The position numbers and the translations under genes were made by a program. The notes beneath the pieces are model-generated. The model saw nothing but the letters and a program-made list of their open reading frames with translations. It made no database searches and had not been told where the DNA came from. Shown here in pieces: positions 11,336 through 22,677 of a stretch of 64,000 nucleotides of DNA (within the stretch, counting starts at the first letter, position 1; each line of letters opens with the position of its first letter). Source of the stretch: Tenrec ecaudatus (lineage: Eukaryota > Chordata > Mammalia > Afrosoricida > Tenrecidae); assembly GCF_050624435.1 (NCBI RefSeq), contig NC_134538.1, positions 114,030,437-114,094,436 of the forward strand. The letters run 5' to 3'.

Positions 11336-11503
11336 TATTATCATTGGTCATGCCCAGCTGTTCAAGACCACCAGCTGCTCTTCATGAGAGAGTTCAAGGT
11401 TTCTGCTTCCTTAAAGAGTTCCAGCCTCAGAAACCCAGAGGGACAGTTCTACTTTGTCTTGTAGGGTCATTGTAGTGACGCTGAAGGTTTTGTTTGTTTG
11501 TTT
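11336..11503 (+). mobile_element. AfroSINE copy, head-truncated
   Basis: Contains GTTCAAGACCACCAGCTGCT, CAGCCTCAGAAACCCAGAGG and TGTCTTGTAGGGTC, then a GTTT tail. The 5' tRNA-like head is missing. Confidence 0.8.
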
Positions 11504-11505
11504 GG

Positions 11506-11610
11506 GAGCTTTGGTGGTTATGCATTCTGCTGCAACGATCGTCAAGTTCAACAGTTTGAAACCACCAGCTGCTCTGCAGGGCCTTTGGTATCACAATAGC
11601 TCACAACAAC
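11506..11610 (+). mobile_element. AfroSINE copy, 5' half
   Basis: TTTGGTGGTTATGCATTC head with GTTTGAAACCACCAGCTGCT (B-box side), breaking off into an AAC-rich run. It lies directly after the previous SINE, as a tandem pair. Confidence 0.65.
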
Positions 11611-12164
11611 AACAACAGAGGTTGGAGAGTAGAGGCAAATCTGACTCTGCCTCATAGAAATCACCCTTGGCACATGTGAGGTTGGTCTCTTCCTTTGTAT
11701 AATCAGATGAGATCCGATGCCGTTTCCTCAGTTGACGTCAGAGGTGGAATTCACTGCGGTGGCTCCAGCCGCATAGGCATGTGGTGCTTTGTAAGAAAAA
11801 GAAGGAAGGGACATGAGAAGTGAAACTCTCTCTTACATAGCTACTCTGATTATTTTGGGTTCTTTGATAGTTACGTTGATTATTTTGACCTGCAATGCTT
11901 GAAAGATGCTAGAGATGTTGAACTGCTGCTACTAGGAGAAAAGCCACTTCTGTGGCCTGGGGCAAACAAACAAACAAACAAACCCCAAACCAACCAGGCT
12001 GGCCAAAGCAGATGACTGAGAGAAGGCCAGGACCTTTGGGAGAAACCCTGCCAGAGGCCCAGGATGAAATGTACATCAATATGATAATCTTTGGTGGAGG
12101 AGTGAAAATGGAGCTTCAGTGTTTTAATAAAGAGTCTGTATTTAGAACTGTGATCAGCTGACTC
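11611..12164. other. No gene; unassigned, with a (CAAA)n run
   Basis: About 550 bases. The CAAA tetranucleotide run at 11966-11985 is the only clear structure. Confidence 0.5.
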
Positions 12165-12335
12165 TACTAATAGCCCTGATTGGTAAGCATTGGATCTGAA
12201 CCACAGGGCAAAGCCTCATGCACTGGTTCCTCTGTAGGAGGAAGGGAGACTACGCCCCCTGAAATTTACAGAAACTCTGGAGAGGGCTAACTATGGATTA
12301 GAAGAGACTCATTGGCGATGTGTTTTCAGTTTGCT
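12165..12335 (+). mobile_element. Highly diverged AfroSINE-like copy
   Basis: The order of elements fits the SINE: a TGATTGGTAAGCATTGGATC head, CTGTAGGAGGAAG, AAATTTACAGAAACTCTGG, and an AACTATGGATTAGAAGAGAC 3' core. Identity is low. Confidence 0.45.
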
Positions 12336-13006
12336 TGGATACTGCTGTAGGGAAGAACAGAGAACCCAAATCCAAATACAATTCCTAGAGACATAGTTAT
12401 TAAGACAAGAAAAACAAAACAAAGACAATTAATCTGACGAGGGAGACCATTGACATAAGGCCACAGTGGTGTTCAGGGATTCATTGAAAACCAGCCAATT
12501 AAAAAGGACAAGGATGTATGAGAGACTGTCACAAAAGTATAATTACTGGCCGTATATCAATATCTAATAGTTGCAGGTAGGCCTGCAGAAATGGAAATGG
12601 ACCATGATTGGACATGTACTTTATGCCAGATGTTTGCTAGATGGGTTAGGGGCCCTTTGACCCAACTAGTTCAGATCATGATCATGTGAATCCCAGGACC
12701 CTAAATTCCATCAAAGGCACTCCCAAGCGAGTCCCTAAAGCTAGACTGTATCCCCTTGGACTGACTAAGGAGTGGTGGTATTCTGCCTGAAGGTAAAGCT
12801 ATTCAAGTTGCCAGTTGTAGCCAATGCCAGTTGTACTAACTATCTCCTCTGGCGTCTCTATTGTCATGAAGCAAGGGCCAGGCATGCCTCCATCCTCCAT
12901 CCTCGTTCACCCTCATCCTTTCAAGGCATTCTACTTCTCTGCTGGGTTCGATAACTTTATGCGATGGCCATGTAAAAATCACAAACAATGATCATAATTA
13001 TGGCAG
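12336..13006. other. No gene; unassigned
   Basis: About 670 bases; nothing recognised. Short frames only. Confidence 0.5.
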
Positions 13007-13015
13007 TTTATTAGG

Positions 13016-13229
13016 AATCCTGGTGGGAGAGTGGTAATGCATTGGGCTTCTAATTGCCAAGTCAAGCAGTTCAAAACCACCAGCCACTCCATGAAAGAAA
13101 GATGGATTTTCTACCCCCGCACACATTATAGTCTTAGAGACTCACAAGGGCAATTCTACTGGGGCCTACAGAGTCACTATGAATTGGCATCAAATCTATT
13201 GACTCAATGGCAGTGCGTTTTGCTTTTGT
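13016..13229 (+). mobile_element. AfroSINE copy with target duplication
   Basis: Near-complete sense copy: ATCCTGGTGGGAGAGTGG head, GTTCAAAACCACCAGCCACT B-box block, AGTCTTAGAGACTCACAAGG, CACTATGAATTGGCATC end and a TTTTGC tail. The 9-base direct repeat TTTATTAGG flanks it at 13007-13015 and 13230-13238, so this insertion is well delimited. Confidence 0.9.
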
Positions 13230-13238
13230 TTTATTAGG

Positions 13239-13832
13239 GAAGGAAATAGATTACCACAAGTCAGGATCAGTAAACGGTAAGGACACAGTCCTTGGTCCAC
13301 AGCAACACCTCTTCTCAGCCAGCAAGCAAGTCTATCTCTGGTCATTAGCCACATGGTCACTTAATGTCTGCTCTGCCTGTCAGTCCCATAGTCTCAGCTC
13401 TGTTCCCCTGTTCTGTCTCATAATTTGCTTGCTGTGTGGCCTCTGGTCTGGGCCTGGCTTCTTTTCTCTGGCCCATAGTTTCCTTGCCGCAGTCTCTGGT
13501 ATCTCTGGTCTGGGCCACTGTCACTAAAAATGGAATGTTCTTCTGATGACCCCAGAATTTCTATCTGTTGGACATGTCTTTAAAACACAGAGCAATGACT
13601 TTGAGGTGTGGCTTTTGACTATTCACCTAAGGAAGCAAAGATACGACTTGATTCACACTCTATTACTAAAGACTAAATCCCATCTTAACCCTGACCATTA
13701 GCATAGCAGAGAACTCCTTCCATAGGGAAAAAACAAAACATACCCCAGCATCTCACTGCCTTTGCACTGCCATTATGAGGGTCTGAGACTGTAACTCTTT
13801 ATGAAGTAAGAAAGCCCCGGGATTCTCCCGTG
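13239..13832. other. No gene; unassigned
   Basis: About 590 bases. A CT/TG-rich part near 13420-13520 repeats the phrase GGTCTGGGCC twice. The 106-codon plus frame (13207-13527) begins in the SINE and has no recognisable homologue. Confidence 0.45.
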
Positions 13833-14010
13833 GAGCAGCTAAGTGCCAGTGAGGGAATGGTGTACTGCCGATCACAATGTCCTAGCAGTGATTCAAATTG
13901 ACCCACGGCTCCATGGGAGGAAGATGAGGCTGTCTGCCCTCATGAAAACTTACAGCCTATAGAGAGTCACTGTGGGTCAGAATGACTTGTTGGCAATTGT
14001 TTGATTGATA
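13833..14010 (+). mobile_element. AfroSINE copy
   Basis: Diverged sense copy with GATTCAAATTGACCCACGGC, CCATGGGAGGAAGATGAGGC, AACTTACAGCCTATAGAGAG and TGTGGGTCAGAATGACTTG. Confidence 0.75.
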
Positions 14011-15544
14011 AATCGTATTTAGGGTTTTATATTTCTTAATTTTTGTATACACAATGATATTTAAAAATCCATATTTCTTAATTTATTATTAAATTTAAAT
14101 TTTATTTAGAAGTAGCACATTTATTTTATAAATTCTGTTTTACTTATTGAAATGAATTTAACACTTAAAGCTCAACTTTCCTTTATTGATGTAAAATATG
14201 ATTTCCCACCTTTAAAAAATGGTAGTATTGGTAATGTTTCTGAGACAATAGAGACTTTCTAATAAATTTAAACTATTTAAATATATGCACCTTTATTTTA
14301 TATTATATATCAGTTTCCATTTCTAATATTTTTATAAACTTGAAATAATTTACTTTCTTAAACTATACATAATAAGCTAATACAATTAAATTAAATATAT
14401 ACTGTGGAGGGTAGAGATTTTACAATTTGGTGATTCTTTCTGAAATTTCTACCTCTTTCGTTCTTAACAACGTTTAATATACTACTATGTTGAAACAGTT
14501 TATCATGCATTTGGAATTATAAAGAGATCCTAGATTAGAAAAGGAAGGACTGGGAATAAAGTATTTCTTTCCTTAGGGAAGGCTGATGCTAGGGCAATAG
14601 GGAATGGTCCCGAAGTGAATGTTTATTTCCAGCTTGCGGACTTGTCCATGATGTCCCACTGCCATCGAGGAACAGAGAGATCAGATACCTTGACCGTATC
14701 ATAGGTAAGGATCTGGGCAGTGAATTCATACATAGGTAGCCCTGGAAATCCCAGGCTTGTGGCTTGCCCTGTGCATACTTGCAATTCAGTCTCTTAGGTT
14801 CCTATTTCATGTTCATTTTTACGAGACCCCTTTACAATAGAGTGCAGATGGGCACAGTTTAAAGAAAAATTATCTGAAATTGTACTGAAAATATTTCTGC
14901 AAGCAAAACACTTGAAAATAATCTGAAATATTTTGTGGCAATCAGCATACTGCCAAGTTATCCCATCTTTCAACCCTCCATTTGGTAGAACTGACTCATT
15001 TCCAATGCAAACAATTCTGATAATATAAAGGATTAGGAATTCGTGGGACAAATAAACAAAAGAAACAGATGACTTCTTCAAAGAAACATGCTTTAAAAAT
15101 TGCCTAAAATGTAGAAATTGAATTCACACATTGTACAAGTCATACTGCCTGAATTGTTCATATGGGTTCAGCTTGGTAGGTTCCAAGAAAGATCTATCAG
15201 AGCCCTGCTTCAATAGCAAAATTAACTTCAGAGATAATATAAGTGGCAAAGAAGTAAGTTTGAAGTGTCTGGTAGATAGCAGACATGTGTCCTGAATAAA
15301 ACAGTATTGGATGCATAAATAATTGCTTTTGAATAACTAGTAATTTTCTGATAATTTTTTTACAATCCTCTCCCCACATAATTTTATAAGATTTTAGTAA
15401 ATTTAAACTTCTTATTAATATATGTGCTAGTCATTTCTATTGTCATTCTTCAAACTGTATTATGACTTGTTAAGCACTAATTTCTCCGATGAGATAACTT
15501 TTCTTTGAATAGAAGTATTAAAATTGTCATTGTTGTACACATTG
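14011..15544. other. No gene; AT-rich unassigned DNA
   Basis: About 1.5 kb, strongly AT-rich over 14030-14520. Two minus frames (14794-15081, 15197-15379) resemble nothing I know. The segment 14575-14760 is less AT-rich but also unassigned. Confidence 0.5.
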
Positions 15545-15800
15545 TGTTTGTGCTAGTCGGCACCATTGGTTGATTCCAACCCAGAACAACCCTGCATACT
15601 AAAGAACGAAGCTCAGTGAGGCCCTGGGCCACCTTCAGTGTTTGCTCTGTGTGAGCCTATTGTTAAAACCACGGTGTCAGTCCATCTCCTTCAGAATCTT
15701 CCTCTTCTCTGCTGAACGCTGCTTTACCAAGCATAATGTCCTTTTTGAAGGACTTGTTTATCCTGATAACATGTCCAAAGTATTGGACAGGAGTCCTTCT
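15545..15800 (-). mobile_element. RTE/BovB-type LINE, 3' end (antisense)
   Basis: Plus-strand phrases match the complement of the RTE 3' end: a TTGGTTGATTCCAACCCAGA-like start, TTACCAAGCATAATGTCC, then GATAACATGTCCAAAGTATT. Compare 24890-24960. 5'-truncated. Confidence 0.75.
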
Positions 15801-16301
15801 AACTTTGTTAAAACCTAAACAGTGTATATCTCATAAAACTAATTAAAAACTCCGAATATATTAAAATATATATCATAAACTGGTTACAAAATCTATTATA
15901 AGGCTTATAAATATAAGCCAGATTATAAACAAATAATGAATTAATAAATAGAAAAGTATATGAGACAATCATCAATTTTAAGTGTTATGTTTGATATTGC
16001 TTGAAATAAAGAACATAATTTCGTAAGCAAAGTATCTAATTTCTGAACTGAAATAAATTTGGGCAGGATGCAAATGGTCTAAATTTGAAGTCCGTAACTT
16101 TCATTGAGTTAATGATGTAAGACTTGTATAATTTTTAAACAAAAGCAAATAAATAATTCAGAAAAGGGCAGCATGAATAATGAATTTAAGCAAAATTTCT
16201 CTCTACATATTTCAAGTATATATTTAAAATGTGCTTTCAAAGTAAAGACATGCTCTCCTTTGAAGATGAGCATGGATTATGTATGATTGAGGACGGTTTG
16301 T
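15801..16301. other. No gene; AT-rich unassigned DNA
   Basis: About 500 bases; nothing recognised. Confidence 0.5.
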
Positions 16302-16490
16302 AGCCCAGGTGGTGGGGCGTTCCAGAGTTGGGCTATGATCCTCTTGGGCAGCAATTGCAAACCCCCAGCAGCTCTGTGGCAGGAAGACTGGCCTTTCTAT
16401 TCCCTTAAATAGTTGCAGGCTCAGAAACCACAGGGGTTTATTATGAGTCAGCATTGACTTGATGGCAGTGGGTTTGTTTTTTCTTTTGGT
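16302..16490 (+). mobile_element. AfroSINE copy
   Basis: Sense copy with a GCCCAGGTGGTGGGGCG head, TTGCAAACCCCCAGCAGCTC, GCAGGCTCAGAAACCACAGG, a TTGACTTGATGGCAGTGGG end and a T-rich tail. Confidence 0.85.
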
Positions 16491-16499
16491 ATAGTGCCC

Positions 16500-16715
16500 T
16501 AAAGGGAGACCAATGCTATAATTAGGAGCCATTTGGGTCTGCTAACTGCAAGGTCAATAGTTCAAAACCACTAGCCCCTCCATGGGAGAAAGATGAGACT
16601 GTCTACTCCTATCAAGATTAACAGTCTCAGAAACCCTAAGGGATGGCTCTACCCTGTCCTATACGCTAACTATGAGTTGGAACCCCCTAGCTGGCAGTAC
16701 ATTTTTGTTTTTGTT
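16500..16715 (+). mobile_element. AfroSINE copy
   Basis: Second sense copy directly downstream: GTCTGCTAACTGCAAGGTC, GTTCAAAACCACTAGCCCCT, CCATGGGAGAAAGATGAGAC, ACAGTCTCAGAAACCCTAAG, then ACTATGAGTTGG and a T-rich tail. Confidence 0.88.
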
Positions 16716-16991
16716 GTCATAATCATTGTTGTTATAGTGAGTTACACTTATTGAACCTAACATGAACAGTGCTCTCTTAATTAAAAAAATAGCTCAGAGT
16801 ATGTAAAATTTTGACAATCTACAACTCTTAATGTTAAAAAAGAAACATAAACTACACTACAACTTTATTATTTTCTGTTATAAAACTTAACTTGACTTCA
16901 CATTAATTTGAAAAGTTTTAAATCAGCCAGTGTGAAGTAAATCAGTTTTATAGCTTTAGTAGTTGTAGATTAATAGCTATAATGCCTAAGA

Positions 16992-17019
16992 TACACACAC
17001 ACACACACAAACACACACA
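16992..17019. repeat. (CA)n microsatellite
   Basis: CA run with one A interruption, immediately upstream of a SINE. Confidence 0.95.
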
Positions 17020-17222
17020 GACCTGGTGAAGTAGCATGTTACACTGTAGGCTGCTAAACACAAAGTGGGCAATTCCCACTTGCCAATCCCTGCATGGGAG
17101 AAAGATGAGGCTTTTTCTAGAGTTAAGATTTACAGCCTCAGAAACCCATACAGACAGTTCTATTCTGTCCTGTATGGCTGCTATCAGTTGAAATGGATTC
17201 AATGCCAATGAGTCAATGTGAA
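17020..17222 (+). mobile_element. AfroSINE copy
   Basis: Sense copy: ACCTGGTGAAGTAGCATG head, GGCTGCTAAACACAAAG, CATGGGAGAAAGATGAGGC, TACAGCCTCAGAAACCCATA, TTCTGTCCTGTATGGC, and a degraded TTGAAATGGATTCAATGCC end. Confidence 0.87.
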
Positions 17223-18779
17223 TGAAATGTGCACATAGAAGGAAGCTTTCCATTTGGGTAATAACGTATTTATAGAAGTAATAATCTCTTTTTCAAACTG
17301 ATTTCAATTACTTAATTTCTTTTATTTTTAAGATTTTATTTTAAGATGTATAGATTCCAAGTGCAAAGATAATAGCTATTGTTTTAGAAAGTAGCATAGC
17401 TCTGAAGAGGTAATACAAAGAAGCATCATTAATCCTCTGTAAACATAATATTATGATAAATACTGGTCTCCCTTTCAGTGTTGTCCGGTGGCAGGGTGGA
17501 GGTAAAGGAGGGATAAACACTAGTATCAGGACATATTTATAAGGTCATTTATTTTTGCTTTAAAAATAGTTTCTCTGTTGCTTCCATTGTTTTAGACCTA
17601 ATCCTTCTTATGGTCAATGAGCTATGAACTAGATTGTTTTACATCAGATTTAAAATTGTGTTTAGAAATTTGATCGTCCACATAATATATGTCTTTTGCT
17701 ACATTGTACCTTCTTGGGAAAATAGTCATTCTTTTAAATTTATATTATGTATCATGGCAAATTTTGGATCTAGATCACTAACCTAGGAAAATAACAAATG
17801 TAATGTAGTAAGCATCTAAGATGTCAAAAAGTCATCATTCAAGATCAAAATATAAATATTCAATTAAATATTGTGATTAGATAAATAATTCCAATCTCAT
17901 AGCAAGAGTTGCTTTAAAAGATTAACCCAAACAAATGTTTTATATTGATTGAAATAAAGGTACATTATATGTGAAGACACTAAATGAGATCTTTAAAATA
18001 TTGCCTTATCTATTTGCCGAGTTCTATGCTTTAAATAGGTATGTGTTTAGTCACCTGCTGTCAAGTCAGTTGAGCTGAGAGATCATCATTTAGGTGTTAT
18101 CTTCTGAGGATATTCCGTCAGAAGATTAAGAATATGTGGAATAAATTAGCTATTTAATTGACACGCCCAAATAACCTTCTATTTTTATGACACACATTTA
18201 AAAATATTTTCAGGTTATAAAAAATATATAGTCAGTTATGTGGAAATATATACTTTAGTACATTTTTCTATTTGAGAGAGTTATAATTTTCACAGAGCAA
18301 CAAAATAAACCAACATTTATATATCATTTGAAGAACCTCTCTGCCAGTGAATATCTAGTTTGGCATCACATAAACCACCAAATATATATATGAACGTCAA
18401 AGTCTTAATGCCTCAAACCATGACAAATTTTTTATTCCTTTAGTTTTGCCTTAATTTCCAAACCGTTTTGGTATCCCGGGTAATATCAGAATCTGTACCC
18501 TGCAAATGAATCTGGTTCTCATTTTAACATTTAAAAACCGTTTTTATTTTTAGTGGCTTCCCAAAAGCAATGGAGGCCATCTTTTGCAGGGAGGGGTGAG
18601 AGGAGAGGTGGGATGAGGGGCGGAAGAGGATAACAGCATTTCAGGTGAATATTTAAAAATGATTCCTTTGGTTAAAGTTATTCACCTGCCCACATTCCAC
18701 CAGCACACAACGGTGTACAATACACACATATGGATGTTATGTATATTACAATACTTGTCGACTGCATCGAATCTGTGCT
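17223..18779. other. No gene; AT-rich unassigned DNA
   Basis: About 1.55 kb of AT-rich sequence with no recognised repeat apart from a short purine-rich stretch near 18580-18640. No credible frame. Confidence 0.5.
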
Positions 18780-20785
18780 TGAGATGTTCTCGGTATGAGT
18801 GACAGAAGGCCTGATGAACTGCTTAATGACATTAAGAAAACTTTTCAAGAAGAAAGCAAAAGGTCTTTAAAAAGACAGGAAAGGGAGGAAAGATCAGAGA
18901 GGAAGTCACAAGACTCTGAAACTTGCGCTTAATCTTAGGGTTGCTGTGTGAAATGGCGGACAGGAAGAATCCAAAGACCTGACCAGAGAACTTCAGAGGG
19001 TAGCTGCAGACAAGAAAACAAATATTATAATGAAGACGCAAAGCCCTAGAGTTGGAAAACCCAAAAGGAAGAACACACTTAAAGCGAAAGAGCTACGGAA
19101 ACATTCAGTCCTCCAGGGGCAATATTAAATGATTCTATCCGCAACATATTGAGTGATGCAGGGACCGTCAAAAGAAGATGCAAAGAAGACACAGAGACAC
19201 TGCACCGCAAAGACCCAGTCCACATTAAGCCGTCTTACGCGGTAGCATGTGAGCAAGAACTAAGGGTACCGAAGGAAGAAGTTCCAGCTGGACTGAAAGT
19301 ATTATCCAAAAACATGACTCCAGGCAGTAATGGAATACCAGCTGAAATATTTGAACAAGCTAATGGAGCGCTGGAAGCACTCACTCAGTTACGCCAGGAC
19401 ATTTGGAAACAGTTACTAGGTCAAGTGACTAGAAGAGATCCATATTTGTACCCACAGAAAAGTGATGCATAGAATGCTGACATTATAGAATAATACCATT
19501 GATATCCCATGCAAGTAAAATTTTGCTGAAGATCATGCAACAACCACAGCAGCAGTGCATTGACAAGAAGCTGCCAGAGGTGCAGGCCAGATTCAGAAAA
19601 GGAAATGGAACAAGGGATACCATTGCTGATGTCAGATAGATCTTGTCTGAAAGTAGAGACTATCCCAGAGACAGTTACTTGTGTTTTATTGAATGTGTGG
19701 ATCTTAATAAACTATGCATAGCCTAGAGAGGAATCAGAATTCCAGAACACTTTTTTGTGCTCATGTGAAACCTGTACATGAACCACAAGACCATGTGGCA
19801 ACAGAACAAGGGACTACCTCTTGGTTTAAAATCAGGGTTGTATCCTTTCACTATACTTATTCAATCTGTACGCTGAGGACATAATCCAGAATAGTCTGGA
19901 TTATATGAAGAAGAATGCAAAATTGAAATTGGAGGGAGGTTTAGTAACAACCTACGGTAGGCAGATAACATAACCTTGCTTGCTGAATGTGAGGCAGACG
20001 TGAAGCACTTGCTAATGAAGATTCAGTATTACAGTATTTAATATGGATAACAACTCAATGTAAAGAAGACCAAAATCCTCACAACTCGACCAAGTGGTCA
20101 CACCATGATGAAGAGAGAAAAGATTGAGGTTGTCAAGGATTCTGTCTTGTCTGGATCCACAATCAGTACTCATGGAAGCAGCAGGCAGAGATCAAGAGAT
20201 GCATTGCGCTGGGGAATCCGCTGCACCAGAGCTCTGTACAGCCTTGAAAAGCAGGGGCAGCACTGTGAGGACTGAGATAAGCCTGGCCCAAACCACGGTA
20301 CTTGCTTCATATGCGTGTGAAAGTTGAATAGCGAATAAGGAATTCTGAAGAAAATTGAGGCCTTTTGACCATGGTGTTGATAAAGAATATTGGAATACCT
20401 TGGACTGCCAAAAAACCCCAAACCCAAACCCAACCAGCTCTGTCTTGGAGAAAGTAAGGACAGAATGCTCCTTGGAGGCAAGTTTGGCAGAACTTAATTT
20501 CAAGTACTTTGGACACGTTGTCAAGAGAGAGAAGTCTTGGAGAACAATCTGCCTAGTCAAGTGAAGGGGCAGTGTCAAAGAGGAAGCACCTGGGTGCATG
20601 TGATGGGTCTTGATGATCCAATAGCCACAGAATGGCTGTACCAATAGACTCCATCGCAAGGACAAATGTTACGCTGGTGCAGGACTTGGCGGTGTTTTGT
20701 TCAGTTGTGCATAGGGTTAATACGGGTCAAAACCACTCGGAAGGCATCAAGCAAAAGCGGCAACAACATGTATTAACGAAGGCCA
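18780..20785 (+). mobile_element. RTE/BovB-type LINE copy C, about 2 kb sense
   Basis: 5'-truncated sense copy covering the second half of the RTE polyprotein: the segment before the reverse transcriptase, the RT domain and the C-terminal region. The longest surviving frame is annotated separately. The palm box expected to read YADD is at 19958-19969 and reads stop-A-D-N, so the RT is dead. The FGH motif is at 20509-20517. It ends in an AACAACATG-type tail near 20770. Confidence 0.85.
19149..19472 (+). pseudogene. RTE reverse transcriptase remnant
   Basis: A 107-codon open fragment of the LINE polyprotein. It contains the RTE-type phrase MTPGSNGIPAEIF, then an LTQLRQDIWKQLLGQ helix; copy F has the equivalent KAPGIDGIPTEMF at 51082-51120. 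This is the N-terminal RT region (finger side) that precedes the catalytic aspartates. The ATG is internal to the original frame, so it is not a real start. Further downstream the frame is broken repeatedly and the catalytic box is lost. It is a decayed mobile-element gene, not a host gene. Confidence 0.8.
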
Positions 20786-21267
20786 TTAGTATCCATATGT
20801 ACATGGGACTTAGTAAGCTATGAATTATTTACAACTTGGGCAATTTATGCTTGATGTTGTTCAAGAAATCAAAGTTTTGGCCAAGAATAGAAAACAAACC
20901 ATTTTTAGCATGGCATCACTTTAAAAAATGGATCATTTTAATAAATATGCCAAATGAGAAGCATATGTGACCTATCAAGACCTTGTTGGCATTTTATATT
21001 ATGAATCCTTGAAATCCAGGACTTTATGAGTACATTCGATCCACGCTTCCTCTCTTGCATGATCTGCTTATCAGATCAGTAGATATGATGTGATTGGTAA
21101 TCTCAGGAAACACCTGGCATCCCGGGTGTTTGAGGACTTGTGATCACATGAACTTGAGGGGTTTAGAACATGCAGCATAAATGCTCTTTGAATTTCATTA
21201 ATTGAGAAAAGATTGGGACTCGTTGTGAGAGTTGACAAAACTATGGGAACTAATGTCACTTAAAAGG
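20786..21267. other. No gene; unassigned
   Basis: About 480 bases; nothing recognised. Confidence 0.5.
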
Positions 21268-21465
21268 GTCTCTGGTGGCAAAGTGACTACGCGCTTGACC
21301 GGTGACCTAAAGGTCAGTTGTCCGTCCTAATACATTAGCTGCTCTACTTGAAAGGGGTGTGAAAATCAGTTTCATGAAGATTACACCCTCATAAACCTCA
21401 TGGAGAATTTCAGCTCTGCCCCATAGGGCCCCTATGAGTCAGCATCAACTGGATAACAATGGGAA
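21268..21465 (+). mobile_element. AfroSINE copy
   Basis: Sense copy: TCTCTGGTGGCAAAGTGAC head, TAGCTGCTCTACTTGAAAG, a CCTCATAAACCTCATGGAG middle, GCCCCATAGGGCCCCTATGA and a GTCAGCATCAACTGGATAAC end. Confidence 0.85.
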
Positions 21466-21747
21466 AAAGTGCAGTTTAAAATCTTTTTTTTGACTATTCA
21501 TATACTGGCAGTGTGTGTGTATAAAAATTAATAAAAAGACATATCTTCTTTGTATTCCATTTTTTCCAAGAAGTTTTGAAGCTTTCCCATATAGCCCCAA
21601 TGAAAATATAACTTAGGGTTATGCACTATACCGGCTCAGTGTCAATTCTAGTATCATAATTTAGACTGGATGCTTTGGCCTCTTCCTCTTTCGGAATGAT
21701 GTCAGTAGCTACCCCAGCAGGTCTTTAGAGAATCCTCACTGTGTAAA

Positions 21748-21935
21748 TAAGTGTCTTTAGAGTCGTCTGCTAACCGAAAATTGAGTGGCTCCAACCCACC
21801 ATCCGCTCTTTGAGAGAAAAATGTGACCATCAACTTCTGTAAAGATTTACAGCTTTGGAAACTCTATGGGGCAGTTCTACTGAGTCACTGTGAGTTTGAG
21901 TCAACTTGAAGCCAGTGGATTTGGGTTATTTAAAT
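21748..21935 (+). mobile_element. AfroSINE copy (keeps the GTAAAGATTTACAGC variant)
   Basis: Sense copy with GTCTGCTAACCGAAAATTG, CCAACCCACCATCCGCTC, ACTTCTGTAAAGATTTACAG, TTGGAAACTCTATGGGGCAG and TGAGTTTGAGTCAACTTGAA. The centre matches the classical AfroSINE form more closely than most neighbours. Confidence 0.88.
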
Positions 21936-21974
21936 CATGGTCAGCATAAACAAGGGCTTTATGAACAGGAACAA

Positions 21975-22165
21975 GTTCCTTAGGTGGTACAGGTTACAAA
22001 ATGCTCAGATAGTCTTGTAAGGGTGGTCGATTGAGGTGTCTCAGAAGAAAGGCTTGTCCATCTACCTCCAAAAGATCGCAACTGTTGAAAATCTGCAGAG
22101 CACAGTTACAGTCTGATATGCATGGGATTTCCATGATTCAGAATCAACCGTCTTTTGTTTTGATA
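21975..22165 (+). mobile_element. AfroSINE-related copy, diverged subfamily
   Basis: The head TTCCTTAGGTGGTACAGGTT and the end TTTCCATGATTCAGAATCAACCG fit the family. The middle (CTACCTCCAAAAGATCGCAA, CAGAGCACAGTTACAGTCTG) is a different variant. It suggests a second subfamily or an older copy. Confidence 0.6.
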
Positions 22166-22677
22166 AGAAATGTGTTTTGCTTATGATAGTGATGAAAACC
22201 ACCACAATGACGATGTCTTGATTTGATTTCCCCCAAAGCAGACCCTAAGACAGAGATTTGGTGAAGTTCATTCCTTGGGAAGAGAGTGCTTCTGGGAAGC
22301 ATTACAGTAGATAAGAGAAAATCAATCCTGTAAGACAGCTAAGATGATAAAGAGTATGTTAGTGACTAGGTTATCACTGTGGACAGCTGGAGCAAAATTT
22401 TGTGGTAAACTCTGTCAAAACCATATGGAATATGTACCTTAGAATCATGACAAAAAGACATATTCTATAAGGTGAGTAAAATATTTAGCATACATTTATG
22501 AATTACTTTGAATTTAAAATATATGCATATATTTAAGAATATAAATTAATTTCTAGTAATATTTAATTAAATATTTAGTTGTAAAAGATAACCCCTATAC
22601 ACATTTCCTAGGGTTTTTTAAAGAATCCTAGACTTAGAAGTAGAGGAACGTGCTTCATTTCTTGTTTCTGCGTAAAC
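22166..22677. other. No gene; unassigned
   Basis: About 510 bases. The part 22225-22440 has the look of an ancient mammalian repeat, but I cannot name it. Confidence 0.45.

Noticed and set aside
14575..14790. GC-richer segment suspected to be an RTE fragment
   Set aside because: A few words resemble RTE sense sequence, but the order of landmarks does not hold.
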